Virus record (IMG/VR): IMGVR_UViG_3300012988_000016
Span: 124,001 to 188,000 of that record
Length of the DNA stretch: 64,000 nucleotides
Reading direction: 5' to 3' (one strand)
DNA from: a virus
Shown: piece after piece, positions 25,145 through 33,182 of the stretch
How positions within the stretch are numbered: the first letter of the stretch is position 1
Layout: each line of letters starts with the position of its first letter
Notes under the pieces: generated by a model
What the model saw: the letters and a program-made list of their open reading frames with translations, nothing else
Databases searched by the model: none
Told to the model about the DNA's origin: nothing
Position numbers and translations under genes: made by a program

Positions 25145-25411
25145 TTAGCCCTTCTTCCGATGCTGGTATTCCCGCATCAGGCAGCCACAGCTTTTGACGC
25201 TACCAGTCAAGAGGGCGTTGCTGCTGACTATTTTGGTGTTGCCACAACTACACTTACAGTTCCACAGGGCTCGTCGGTTCTTGTCTCGACCGTGGAAGGT
25301 CCCCACGGTCAGCCTGGTAAAGACCTTGCCCTCAAGCGAGACCCTCCGGCTGGGTATTTTCTTACGCTCCAATGCGGCCCAATCAGCGGCCAGATCAAGG
25401 CTATTCACCAT
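25145..25411 (-). CDS. small zinc-binding DNA-binding-like protein (AP2/HNH-associated type)
   Basis: 88 residues from ATG 25411; a longer frame needs a TTG at 25471. The pattern W-x-C-x-C-x-C-G-N ... L..G..KSCGCL is the cysteine signature common in phage AP2-type or homing-endonuclease-associated DNA-binding modules. Here it stands alone without a nuclease. It is preceded by the structured non-coding stretch. Confidence 0.72.
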   Translation of the reverse strand: MVNSLDLAADWAALERKKIPSRRVSLEGKVFTRLTVGTFHGRDKNRRALWNCKCSCGNTKIVSSNALLTGSVKSCGCLMREYQHRKKG

Positions 25412-25570
25412 GCAGCTAAACTTCCAATAAGGGGTTTTTGAAACAACAGTGTAATAGACCAAATGAGCCAAGATCTAGCCCATTCGGCTTCATTCTAGGT
25501 TGTTCACTTGCTCCTATGGGCACCATATGATAGTAGCACCTAGGTTGCTGGAAGTACAGCCGATTTCTGG

Positions 25571-25611
25571 ATCTAATAGGCTATTCACCAACTCCTAACA
25601 GCCTATTAGAT
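25571..25611. repeat. inverted repeat, 12-bp arms
   Basis: Arms ATCTAATAGGCT (25571-25582) and AGCCTATTAGAT (25600-25611) are perfect, with a 17-nt spacer. There is no T-run on either side, so it is not a classic terminator. Confidence 0.75.
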
Positions 25612-25620
25612 TAGGGGTCT

Positions 25621-25659
25621 ATCAATCGAACGAGCCTAAATCAAGCTCGTTCGATTGAT
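25621..25659. repeat. inverted repeat, 15-bp arms
   Basis: Perfect arms ATCAATCGAACGAGC (25621-25635) and its complement (25645-25659) with a 9-nt loop, 9 nt from the previous dyad. The lack of a T-tract favours a protein-binding or replication site, or an RNA processing hairpin, over a terminator. Confidence 0.78.
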
Positions 25660-25713
25660 GCTTCTTGCCTATAAGAGGGCTGTTGGTCTGAATAGCCGCA
25701 AGATTTAGGCTGT

Positions 25714-27381
25714 TCAGTTGGCGTCCCAGCCGGCAGTGTCTTGATCCGGTGGGGGGATTATCTCATTAGAGATCAGCCCCCGACTCGCCAGCGTGCCCAT
25801 CAGCTTCCTGATACCTGCCATCACGGCTGGTGTGGGGGGAGAGGCGGTCCTTGGGTGGGGCAGCACACTAGCTAGGTAGAAGGCCTCGTCCACCTCAAGC
25901 TGCTGAGCCGGCTTGTGGAAGTAGTGTTGGGCGGCTGGACCGATCCCATATAGGTTGGGTCCGAACTCGACTGCATTGAGGTAGAGCTCCAAGATCTCGG
26001 CCTTGCTGAGACAGGACTCCAGAGCGATCGTCAAGATGGCTTCTTCAGCTTTCCGGCCAAGAGTCTTGGATCGTTCGAGCCAGATGTTCTTGACGAGTTG
26101 CATTGAGATCGTGCTACCTCCTCGGAAGAACCTTCCTAGCTGGAGATTCGCTTTGAGCGAGTTCTCCAACGCTTGTGGGATGATGCCATGATGCGATTCA
26201 AAGCCTGGATCCTCCAATGTGATGAACGCTTTGGGGATGCTGGGAGGCAGGGTAAATAGCGGGGTCCAGTCTTTATTTTGAGACCCTAACACTCTGGAGA
26301 ACGAACTGTCCTTTCCGTATGCCATGTACTTGAATTGTCCGCTCTTCAGGGAGGTGATCAGCTCCGAGCTACACTCGAATTTGCAGCTGTTTTTGATGCT
26401 GAAGGAAGGCTTGGGGACAGTCCGGACCTCGAACGACAACTGGCCAGAGAAGTGGCCCTCAGCCTTTAGGATCGCCTCTGAGACGGGTTGTGGGAAAGCC
26501 TGGACCCAAGTGTTGCAATCCTCCGAACCTTCAATCTGATAGGTCGAGGGGTCCACCTGAATGCTGGCCGGCCCCACATCCACACGAATGAGTCCTGATC
26601 TGGTCTTCAGAACATGCTTGGGGACCCTCAGACCCAAGCTGGGATAGACGACCGGAGTTGTGGCGATCCAAGGATGGTTGACTTGGACATTGGAGATATC
26701 GACCGACAGGGTGTCTTCAGTGACTTTGAAGGTGGAGTTTCCGTGAATATCCAGAACGGAGCCCACCTTTGCTTCTTCGAACTCTACGATTTTATTTCCT
26801 GGATCGGCCTTCAGCTTCTTGAGCGTGACCTCTTGTCCCTGGTCCAACTTGGGGACATTGAAGGGCAGATTGACGTTGACAATCAGGCTGTCCAAGCTGA
26901 CCGTCTTATGCTCCCGATCCATGCAGCCCATTGTCAGGAAGGCGTGGAGACCGAAAGCTTTGGCGTCACCAGTATCAAAGCAGACCTCCTGGTTGTTGAA
27001 GCGAAGTTCTTTGGCATGCAATTGATGTTCGCCCTTGTGGACCAGAACATTTAGATGCATTCCTTCCAGGGTGAAATTAGAAGGAGTCTTGGCCCCACTC
27101 TTGAGGCTGTCGTCCACCACCACATCCAAGTACCCACCCCAGATGAGGACCTGTTTGGTGAACGCCACCGTGACCTTGCTCAACTCCCCTTTGATGTTGG
27201 GGCGATTGATCGCCACTCCTCTGAGCTCAATAATGCCATAGGGGTACAGAAGGATATCTCCTTTGACCGTAACCCCAGCATAATTGTTCTCCACATAGTA
27301 GCGAACCCCAGCAGGAACGGCGTAAAGGATCGTAACGGCGACGATACATACGAGGCCAAGCATCCATCCGAAAGTTTTCAT
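25714..27381 (-). CDS. envelope protein: AsmA-like N-terminal part plus GT51 peptidoglycan glycosyltransferase
   Basis: 555 residues from ATG 27381, fixed by GGTGTA 9 nt upstream. MKTFGWMLGLVCIVAVTILYAV is a membrane anchor. About 350 residues of beta-rich repeats follow, resembling AsmA/DUF-type periplasmic domains. The last 170 residues are a glycosyltransferase-51 (PBP1/MtgA) domain: ITLEDPGFESHHGI with the catalytic Glu, RGGSTISMQLVKN, RKAEEAILTIALES and ELYLNAVEFG. GT51 enzymes polymerise lipid II. There is no transpeptidase domain. A phage-borne GT51 is very unusual. Confidence 0.85.
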   Translation of the reverse strand: MKTFGWMLGLVCIVAVTILYAVPAGVRYYVENNYAGVTVKGDILLYPYGIIELRGVAINRPNIKGELSKVTVAFTKQVLIWGGYLDVVVDDSLKSGAKTPSNFTLEGMHLNVLVHKGEHQLHAKELRFNNQEVCFDTGDAKAFGLHAFLTMGCMDREHKTVSLDSLIVNVNLPFNVPKLDQGQEVTLKKLKADPGNKIVEFEEAKVGSVLDIHGNSTFKVTEDTLSVDISNVQVNHPWIATTPVVYPSLGLRVPKHVLKTRSGLIRVDVGPASIQVDPSTYQIEGSEDCNTWVQAFPQPVSEAILKAEGHFSGQLSFEVRTVPKPSFSIKNSCKFECSSELITSLKSGQFKYMAYGKDSSFSRVLGSQNKDWTPLFTLPPSIPKAFITLEDPGFESHHGIIPQALENSLKANLQLGRFFRGGSTISMQLVKNIWLERSKTLGRKAEEAILTIALESCLSKAEILELYLNAVEFGPNLYGIGPAAQHYFHKPAQQLEVDEAFYLASVLPHPRTASPPTPAVMAGIRKLMGTLASRGLISNEIIPPPDQDTAGWDAN

Positions 27382-27389
27382 CGGGATCC

Positions 27390-27689
27390 CTACACCATCG
27401 GGTCCCCGTCCCTCAGAAGCGCCCATCTACCCTTTGATTCTGGGGGGACAAACCTTGGCCCTGGTTTAAGAGGTTTTCGTTCCCACTCTTTATCCCACTC
27501 TTCTTTCCTCACTTCATTCAGAACTAGACGATGCGCCAGACGTGCCCGTTTACAGCTTTCTCGAAATGAGCTGTAAGCTGACGTACTGGCGCTTGACAGC
27601 GGTCCTGACTTCTTCTGAATCTCAACATACTGGCGTGCGTCCTGATAGGCGAGGCGAACCAATCTAGAAGAGTCTTCTGATTCGGGCAT
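27390..27689 (-). CDS. hypothetical basic protein
   Basis: 99 residues from ATG 27689, fixed by GGTGTA 9 nt upstream. Arg/Glu-rich helices (KRARLAHRLVLNEVRKEEW). It ends 9 nt before the GT51 start, so its 3' end contains the next promoter-like element. Confidence 0.68.
   Translation of the reverse strand: MPESEDSSRLVRLAYQDARQYVEIQKKSGPLSSASTSAYSSFRESCKRARLAHRLVLNEVRKEEWDKEWERKPLKPGPRFVPPESKGRWALLRDGDPMV
27391..27396 (-). promoter_or_regulatory. GGTGTA start element
   Basis: GGTGTA on the minus strand, 9 nt before the GT51 ATG at 27381, overlapping the end of the upstream gene. Confidence 0.5.
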
Positions 27690-27698
27690 CTGCTTGCG

Positions 27699-27714
27699 TA
27701 CACCGATTGGTGTA
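27699..27714. promoter_or_regulatory. divergent pair of GGTGTA start elements in one palindrome
   Basis: TACACCGATTGGTGTA is a palindrome giving one GGTGTA per strand: 9 nt before the minus ATG at 27689 and 10 nt before the plus ATG at 27725. Strong support that the hexamer is functional. Confidence 0.6.
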
Positions 27715-27724
27715 AGGGCCGACG

Positions 27725-28126
27725 ATGGCAGCCATTCCCGCAAAGCAGATGCTCGAAAAACTACTAAAAATAGGCACCTTGACGGCCAAAGATCGAGAGG
27801 TCTTTGAGGGCATGTGGGATGCGGTTCACCGCTATGGGGGTCTTTCCAAGAAGCAGATCGCATGGATCGAATCGGCCTACTACAAGCAGAAGTTTGACGA
27901 ACCTGGTCGGGTGCCGCAGAAACGTAGCTCCAAGATCGGATTCATCATTGACCCCTCCGTCACCTCGGTCAAACGGGCCATCAATATGGACTACTTCCAA
28001 ATACACTTCCCCGAATACCCCAAGGGGACGCCCGTCTTCAAGATAGCCGAGAAGTTCTTCAGGGGTGGGGGTGAGATTTTTGAGATCCGTCCATCCAACT
28101 CTCCCCCAGCATCCTCCAAATCCTAG
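27725..28126 (+). CDS. hypothetical protein
   Basis: 133 residues. The N-terminal helices (AAIPAKQMLEKLLKIGTLTAKDREVFEGMW ending with KKQIAWIES, read as separate parts) resemble the small helical module that opens many phage hypothetical proteins; the second half is mixed. It overlaps the convergent gene at 28059 by 68 nt. Confidence 0.7.
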   Translation: MAAIPAKQMLEKLLKIGTLTAKDREVFEGMWDAVHRYGGLSKKQIAWIESAYYKQKFDEPGRVPQKRSSKIGFIIDPSVTSVKRAINMDYFQIHFPEYPKGTPVFKIAEKFFRGGGEIFEIRPSNSPPASSKS

Positions 28127-28835
28127 GAGCCACATGCTGGGCTATGTACACATGATCGGGCCGGTCGTTCCCGTCATACTCTAGACGGTACATATTGCCC
28201 GCACCTTCCCATTGGGCCAGGCTATCCTTGGTCCAGATCTTTGATTGTGCGGGCATCAAAATGTTGCCATTGGCATCACGTACTGGAGGGACCGATACCT
28301 TGATCCCTTCCTTGGGGATTTGCGGCTTGGTCAAGTATTCGGGCAGCGGCTTGCAAGATAGGGCGGCTCCTGAGCTCTCTTGAAAGATGTGTCGATTGGT
28401 CTCTTGGGCCGACACGTAGGGGGGTTGGATTCTGGTATGTGCCATCATCAACCATGCGTCACCCTTGGCGGCTCGCTTGGCAAACTTGATCCAATGGTCC
28501 AGCTCTCTTGTGTGCAGCCCGTCCTCCAACACCAATGCATCAACCCTGCCCCATTCTTGAAGCAGGATCTGATTAGCGATCTGCCACCCACCACTAAACG
28601 TCACCAAAGCCCGTCGTCGGATCTCGACCCCCTTATGTTTGGGTGCCAATTCCGAGAGGGCGGCCATGAAGGCGTCCCCAGAGGCGGCCCATTGCCTTCC
28701 TTTACGGAAGAATGTGCCATCAGATCCTGGCACAACCAACACAATAGGCTCTTCTAGGAAGAATTCTTTGGCCCAATTGGCACAAGGTGCTTGGGAGGAG
28801 TTGGCATAGGCGGTGATGATCACGTCTTTTTGCAT
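28059..28835 (-). CDS. possible alpha/beta-hydrolase-like protein
   Basis: 258 residues from ATG 28835, preceded by a strong AGGAGG at 6 nt, rare in this window. LVTFSGGWQIANQILL resembles a nucleophile elbow (G/F-x-S-G-G), VLEDGLH could carry the acid and MMAHTRIQ a histidine, in hydrolase order. No lipase or esterase family is certain. It shares a short divergent gap with the gene at 28890. Confidence 0.55.
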   Translation of the reverse strand: MQKDVIITAYANSSQAPCANWAKEFFLEEPIVLVVPGSDGTFFRKGRQWAASGDAFMAALSELAPKHKGVEIRRRALVTFSGGWQIANQILLQEWGRVDALVLEDGLHTRELDHWIKFAKRAAKGDAWLMMAHTRIQPPYVSAQETNRHIFQESSGAALSCKPLPEYLTKPQIPKEGIKVSVPPVRDANGNILMPAQSKIWTKDSLAQWEGAGNMYRLEYDGNDRPDHVYIAQHVAPRIWRMLGESWMDGSQKSHPHP

Positions 28836-28889
28836 CGTTTCCTCCTGGTGTCGGTATGCACAATTTACTAAAGAAAACGTCCTCTTGAG

Positions 28890-30224
28890 ATGACCGAACA
28901 TTGGGCAGAAGATCTGGTGGCCAAACAGGACGCTCCCTCCAAACCGTATCTGACGGATCAGTACGACGCGGTGGATCGAAACCTGTGGGAAAAAGTCATG
29001 CAGGTCGCCAAGGGGGAACGGAGATACTTTACAAGAGTCGGGCCAAATGGGGAGCGAACCATCAATGCCCCCAACAATGGTCAGGGGTTCAGGAAGTGGC
29101 CTAGTCAGAAGGCGGTCGCTTGGGCGATCAAGCAATACAAGGGCTTTGGCGGGCAATGGCGGGGCGACAAGGAAGCGGCTGAAGAAACGTTGGTACGAGC
29201 CATTGAGGCGGGTCAGTTGGACCATTCAGCCCACATTGAGGCGATGAGCCTCTACCAGCGGGAAGCCCTAGACCTGATGCACTCTGGGTCGCTGATCACC
29301 ACCAAAGAAGGTTCGGACCAACACTATTGGATGTTGGATCTACACGATAGGCATCTAGTGAGTTCGATCCCATCTTCGTCGAATCATGTGTGGGACCTTA
29401 CCGCTGAGGGGGCGAGAGTATTCGTGGCTGGGTTGGAGCATGACTTGGTGCGAAAGATGGATCACCTGCTCAACACAGTTCCCTATGACGGCAAAGAGGC
29501 GGTAGATACGGGTAAGTGGTTTGAGGCCAACTTCCGTTTCAAGTCTCCGAAGACTCCCAAGGGGCAGAAGGATCTGAAAGAGTGGTGTGACGGTCTGCAT
29601 TGGGCGCTGGTATTTGGTACCCACGTGTATAAGGACAGTCCAGATGCCTACAGGGCTAATGTAGAGAAATTCTGGGGTTTGATCAAACCCCGCCTTGGTG
29701 ATTTGGTCCGGTATTTCTCTGACGAGGGTGGCACCACCGTTCCTGCTGAGCTGAAGATAGGAGCCAACACCTATTTGAATCGGGCAGGTTTGGATGCTAA
29801 GACGTTGGACCGATACGCACACCGCCTCAACACTTTGATCGAATCCTTAGGTGGATGGCGGGCCAAGGCTCTAAAGGGTGGTGTAAAAATAGCCTTCGCT
29901 TCCCCAAAGGAGTTCCATGGAACGGTTGGTGGAAAATACAAGAGTAATGAGGATCTGCTGTTAGTCCGCACCACACCCGCCGTCCTGAAACGAGGGGAAG
30001 GCTATGGTAGCTTTGACTACATCATTATCCATGAACTTGGACATCGGTATTCTTACAAGAACTCCCTACCAACCGATTTTGATAGGGTAGAATGGTACAC
30101 ATCTCGATATAGTTACAAGGAGGGAGAGACCTTCGCTGAGCTTTTTGCTATTGGCCACTATGGGCTGAAGGGCGCTTGGTCTCAAGATACGGTTGACCGC
30201 TTTGAAAAGGTGATGCACGGATGA
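28890..30224 (+). CDS. protein with C-terminal HExxH zincin-like domain
   Basis: 444 residues. YIIIHELGHRYSYK (HELGH at about 381-385) followed by GETFAELFAIGHYG, a plausible third-ligand Glu, mirrors the two HExxH segments of the 1009-residue protein at 4228. The N-terminal 350 residues are helical and unrecognised. Coupled to the 2H phosphodiesterase (four-base overlap). Confidence 0.75.
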   Translation: MTEHWAEDLVAKQDAPSKPYLTDQYDAVDRNLWEKVMQVAKGERRYFTRVGPNGERTINAPNNGQGFRKWPSQKAVAWAIKQYKGFGGQWRGDKEAAEETLVRAIEAGQLDHSAHIEAMSLYQREALDLMHSGSLITTKEGSDQHYWMLDLHDRHLVSSIPSSSNHVWDLTAEGARVFVAGLEHDLVRKMDHLLNTVPYDGKEAVDTGKWFEANFRFKSPKTPKGQKDLKEWCDGLHWALVFGTHVYKDSPDAYRANVEKFWGLIKPRLGDLVRYFSDEGGTTVPAELKIGANTYLNRAGLDAKTLDRYAHRLNTLIESLGGWRAKALKGGVKIAFASPKEFHGTVGGKYKSNEDLLLVRTTPAVLKRGEGYGSFDYIIIHELGHRYSYKNSLPTDFDRVEWYTSRYSYKEGETFAELFAIGHYGLKGAWSQDTVDRFEKVMHG

Positions 30225-30826
30225 GTATGATAGGAGTATCGATTCCACTCAGCACAGCCAGCATGTTGACTGAGATCCAAGTTCCAGGTGATCGGGAAGC
30301 CGCATCAGACCTACACATCACTCTGTTGAACCTTGGAGATGCTCTGCCAATCAGCACCATCGCCCGAGTGACAGAGGTGGCGTATGAGGTGATTGCCACC
30401 TTCCAACCCTTCACGGTAAAGACGACCAAGATCATCGGCTTTCCCGAGGGCAAGCATGGTGTCCCAGTGGTATGTGAGATCGAATCCGAATCGTTGCATG
30501 CGTTATGGGGGCGGCTGGGAGAAGCGTTTGACAAGGCTGGGATTGAGTACAGCAAGAAGTTCCCCATCTATCGCCCACATGTGACGCTAAGCTGGTCTGA
30601 CAGACCGTTCAAGCCAATCAAACTACCTCCCGTCGAATGGGGGGTTAGTGAAATAACCATCTGGGGTGGAGATCAGGGCGAACGCCGTGTGATGGTCAAC
30701 ATCCCTATCACGATCGCCAGTCGGGCGGCTTCCAAGCAATCGATCGTCTTGGGTTCAAGAGTTACCTCCACCGAACGAGTAGTGCTCAGATTTCAGCTCA
30801 CCAAGAGTGGAATATGGTCAACTTGA
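30221..30826 (+). CDS. 2H phosphoesterase (LigT/ThpR-like)
   Basis: 201 residues. Two H-x-T motifs about 85 residues apart, LHITLLNLG and PHVTLSW, define the 2H superfamily whose members open 2',3'-cyclic phosphates or hydrolyse related nucleotides. With the RNA ligase and CCA enzyme it could complete an RNA-break repair set, or it could remove a cyclic-oligonucleotide immune signal. The C-terminal 60 residues are extra relative to minimal LigT proteins. Confidence 0.82.
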   Translation: MSMIGVSIPLSTASMLTEIQVPGDREAASDLHITLLNLGDALPISTIARVTEVAYEVIATFQPFTVKTTKIIGFPEGKHGVPVVCEIESESLHALWGRLGEAFDKAGIEYSKKFPIYRPHVTLSWSDRPFKPIKLPPVEWGVSEITIWGGDQGERRVMVNIPITIASRAASKQSIVLGSRVTSTERVVLRFQLTKSGIWST

Positions 30827-30906
30827 TGCGAAATTACTGGATCGAATTGACTATTCTTAGCCTATTTGCGGGTCTGGATGTGCTACTATTCTGGATGAGT
30901 GCCTGA
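30826..30906 (+). CDS. 26-residue single-pass membrane peptide
   Basis: ATG 30826 overlaps the stop of the 2H gene and its own TGA overlaps the next ATG (30906), both as TGATG. The peptide is one hydrophobic helix (IELTILSLFAGLDVLLFWMS). Perfect coupling on both sides makes it more than chance. Confidence 0.55.
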   Translation: MRNYWIELTILSLFAGLDVLLFWMSA

Positions 30907-31337
30907 TGCCCGATACGATCATACCCAACCATCTTCTGAGATCTGCATGGCAAGACTACATCGATGGACCGGTTTACACTGATCACACTGGCATTCGGGC
31001 AGATCGTGCAACGCCGTTCGAGACCGTCTACACACTGAAGCCATTCGAAATACGTGTCGATGAACAGCACGGAGACGCCACATTCGTTGAGCGGTACATG
31101 GCCGAATACCTGGACCAGGTTTCCAACCAGTACTTCGAAAGCCTACTGGCACGTCACCACCACATCCCACGTAGCGATAACGCTTGGATGATTGACCCAG
31201 TCCATTACCACTATCGGGCCATCAATCTGCCGACCCCCAAGTACCACATCACCCTCGCCCTCAATAACGAAGTCCAGGAGCCCGTCATTCGTAGATCTCG
31301 CTACGAGCTGCTCCTGGACCCGAATACGGCTTTTTAG
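30906..31337 (+). CDS. hypothetical protein
   Basis: 143 residues, histidine- and tyrosine-rich in the middle (ARHHHIPR, DPVHYHYR). No family recognised. It starts on the stop codon of the membrane peptide and converges with the gene ending at 31334. Confidence 0.7.
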   Translation: MPDTIIPNHLLRSAWQDYIDGPVYTDHTGIRADRATPFETVYTLKPFEIRVDEQHGDATFVERYMAEYLDQVSNQYFESLLARHHHIPRSDNAWMIDPVHYHYRAINLPTPKYHITLALNNEVQEPVIRRSRYELLLDPNTAF

Positions 31338-31687
31338 TTGACGGCCTTGTCGGTCAAGCCCAACACAGCTTCGACCGTGGTATCGAGACCCTGCAGGTAG
31401 GATTCGATCACGCCAACATTGAGGCGAGCCAGTTTCAGGCTGGATCGCTCATACTCATCCCTCGCACGCTGGAAATCTTCATAGTAGCGATGGTACTCGT
31501 CCGTCAGATTGGGATCTGTGAAGTCGTGTTCCATCAACGCCACTTCTGCAATCTCGGTCGCTAGACTGACTCTATCAAGGTGATTGTCGGCCTCCTTAAA
31601 TCGTTTGAAAAGTCGTAGGAGGTCTTCCGACACTCCTTGAGGGTGATCCGTTCCGCAATCGGGGCATGTCTCATCTTCGTTGGCCAT
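31334..31687 (-). CDS. hypothetical helical protein with CxxC
   Basis: 117 residues from ATG 31687. One CPDC near the N-terminus, then long charged helices. The 137-nt gap to the divergent gene at 31825 has a T-rich stretch but no GGTGTA. Confidence 0.65.
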   Translation of the reverse strand: MANEDETCPDCGTDHPQGVSEDLLRLFKRFKEADNHLDRVSLATEIAEVALMEHDFTDPNLTDEYHRYYEDFQRARDEYERSSLKLARLNVGVIESYLQGLDTTVEAVLGLTDKAVN

Positions 31688-31824
31688 CAACACGAGAATC
31701 TCACCAAAGCTTTCTTGCTCTTACGAGCTTGGGGCATTCTGGCCTACACACCGCAAGGCGACACCTTCTCGCCATACTTGACGATTTCTTTTTTCGAACT
31801 GCTTTTTGGTAGGAGATCCGCACC

Positions 31825-32508
31825 ATGAGCAAGTTCATCTCTCTTCATGATCAGCACGGGCAATTTGACGAGCAGTTGCTGCGGCGTGTCATCTGTGCCA
31901 ATGCCGTATTGGCATGCAACGGGGATGCGGGTAGGGTTGAGAAAGACCCTATTTTTGAGGAAATAACTGAACATCGTCAGACTTTTGACGGTTATTCGAG
32001 CTGTGGGGATCTGATCCATTGGTCACTCCGACGGGCCGGATTGCGGGATGAGAAGATTCTAAACCGTACGGATGATGATGGTACACACCCTTGGCAGGTC
32101 AGTGTCAACATTTCTCGCCTGGTCTACGGGACCGGGGCCAGCTACGAGGCCTGGAAAGTTGGCACCCCGTTCAACGGCCAGCCAGGCGATATGGGCCTGA
32201 TTGGCGATACTCCCGCCACCACCCACGTGTTCATCATCACGGACCTGACCCCTCAGCAGCAGCTAACCAGCTACGATTATGGCCAATTCTTCAATGGGAA
32301 GCATGGCGGTAAGAAAGTGGTTCGCCATGTGGTGCCGGGGGGTGCGGGCCGAATTCAAGTAGTGGCGTCAACCTATCCTGGCCGCCCTTGGATGGGACGC
32401 CTAAATATCGCCAAAGTGCTGAAACCCTACTTCGATTCCAATCAATTGATGCCCGCAGAGGTGCCAGACGACTTCCCGATCGATCCAGATCGAGTCATCC
32501 CATACTGA
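31825..32508 (+). CDS. NlpC/P60- or CHAP-like cysteine hydrolase (probable wall amidase)
   Basis: 227 residues. YSSCGDLIHWSLRRAG places a cysteine at the start of a helix, and PGDMGLIGD then THVFIIT provide the aspartate-rich strand and the catalytic His, in NlpC/P60-CHAP order. These enzymes cut peptidoglycan peptides. No signal peptide. GGTAGGAG precedes the ATG. It opens a plus-strand run of membrane/coiled-coil genes that looks like a lysis or envelope module. Confidence 0.65.
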   Translation: MSKFISLHDQHGQFDEQLLRRVICANAVLACNGDAGRVEKDPIFEEITEHRQTFDGYSSCGDLIHWSLRRAGLRDEKILNRTDDDGTHPWQVSVNISRLVYGTGASYEAWKVGTPFNGQPGDMGLIGDTPATTHVFIITDLTPQQQLTSYDYGQFFNGKHGGKKVVRHVVPGGAGRIQVVASTYPGRPWMGRLNIAKVLKPYFDSNQLMPAEVPDDFPIDPDRVIPY

Positions 32509-32539
32509 ACATAGAGTCTCTATTGGGGGGAATCAATTT

Positions 32540-32558
32540 ATCAACCCATAGGGTTGAT
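32540..32558 (+). repeat. hairpin over a start codon
   Basis: ATCAACCC-ata-GGGTTGAT, 8-bp perfect arms; the right arm includes the first two bases of ATG 32557, so folding could mask initiation. Confidence 0.5.
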
Positions 32559-32961
32559 GGTACTCGCATTCGATGTTCCCGGGCAGTCTTCTGCTGGAAA
32601 TGCTTTAGATTTTCTTGCCAGTCAAGGAATCTTAGGGTCGTTGTCTGTCCTTTTGATGGTAGCGCTATTTGTTACCCTCAAGGCGCTGCTAAAGGCCAAG
32701 GATGACCGTCATGCTGACCAGAAGGCGATGGCCGAGACGCTACAGAAGTTGAATGAAGCATTCAACGTCCTGGTGATGGAGGTCAACAAGGGAGCGGCGA
32801 ATCTTGTTCTCGATTCATCTAAGAGTCAGAACGCCATGCGGGCAGCTCTGCAGACCCAGGAAAAGGCAATGGATAACTTCTCTGACTCCATCAAGCAGCT
32901 AACGGGGGAGATCACAGATCTTCGAGTTAGCGTCGGAATGCTGGAGGGCCCAAAATCATGA
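32557..32961 (+). CDS. membrane-anchored coiled-coil protein
   Basis: 134 residues from ATG 32557. One transmembrane helix (LGSLSVLLMVALFVTLKALL, about residues 27-46) then a long charged coiled coil. The topology suits an inner-membrane lysis protein (i-spanin-like) or a holin accessory. Overlaps the next gene by four bases. Confidence 0.7.
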   Translation: MVLAFDVPGQSSAGNALDFLASQGILGSLSVLLMVALFVTLKALLKAKDDRHADQKAMAETLQKLNEAFNVLVMEVNKGAANLVLDSSKSQNAMRAALQTQEKAMDNFSDSIKQLTGEITDLRVSVGMLEGPKS

Positions 32962-33179
32962 GCTTTCTCAAATACTTGAGATTCTTATGGCCAGACGCTC
33001 ATCGTGAGAGGGCCGAAGCTGAGGCTCAAACCAACCAAGATTTCCGAGATCAGCTGAAAGAAGCCCTGTTGATGCAGGACAATCTGTTGGAAGCGGCGGC
33101 TAGTATGAAGCGAGCCAGAGAAGAACGATTCGACAGACCAAGTTACCACCGAAAATTTCGCAACAGTAGCTCAGGATAA
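32958..33179 (+). CDS. hypothetical charged helical protein
   Basis: 73 residues, soluble, highly charged helix with a basic tail. Lies between two membrane coiled-coil genes in the same direction. Confidence 0.65.
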   Translation: MSFLKYLRFLWPDAHRERAEAEAQTNQDFRDQLKEALLMQDNLLEAAASMKRAREERFDRPSYHRKFRNSSSG

Positions 33180-33182
33180 GCC

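Larger units (their letters stand above)
25412..25713. other. 302-nt non-coding stretch with repeats and two strong dyads
   Basis: No supported gene. It holds two perfect inverted repeats (25571-25611 and 25621-25659) and variants of a direct repeat TAGG(C/T)T(A/G)TTCA at about 25497, 25577 and 25707. It lies 3' of the GT51 gene and 5' of the small zinc protein, both on the minus strand. Confidence 0.6.

Noticed and set aside
31637-31828. 63-codon hydrophobic plus-strand frame
   Set aside because: It begins inside the divergent minus gene and overlaps the next start; the 137-nt gap is better read as a promoter region.
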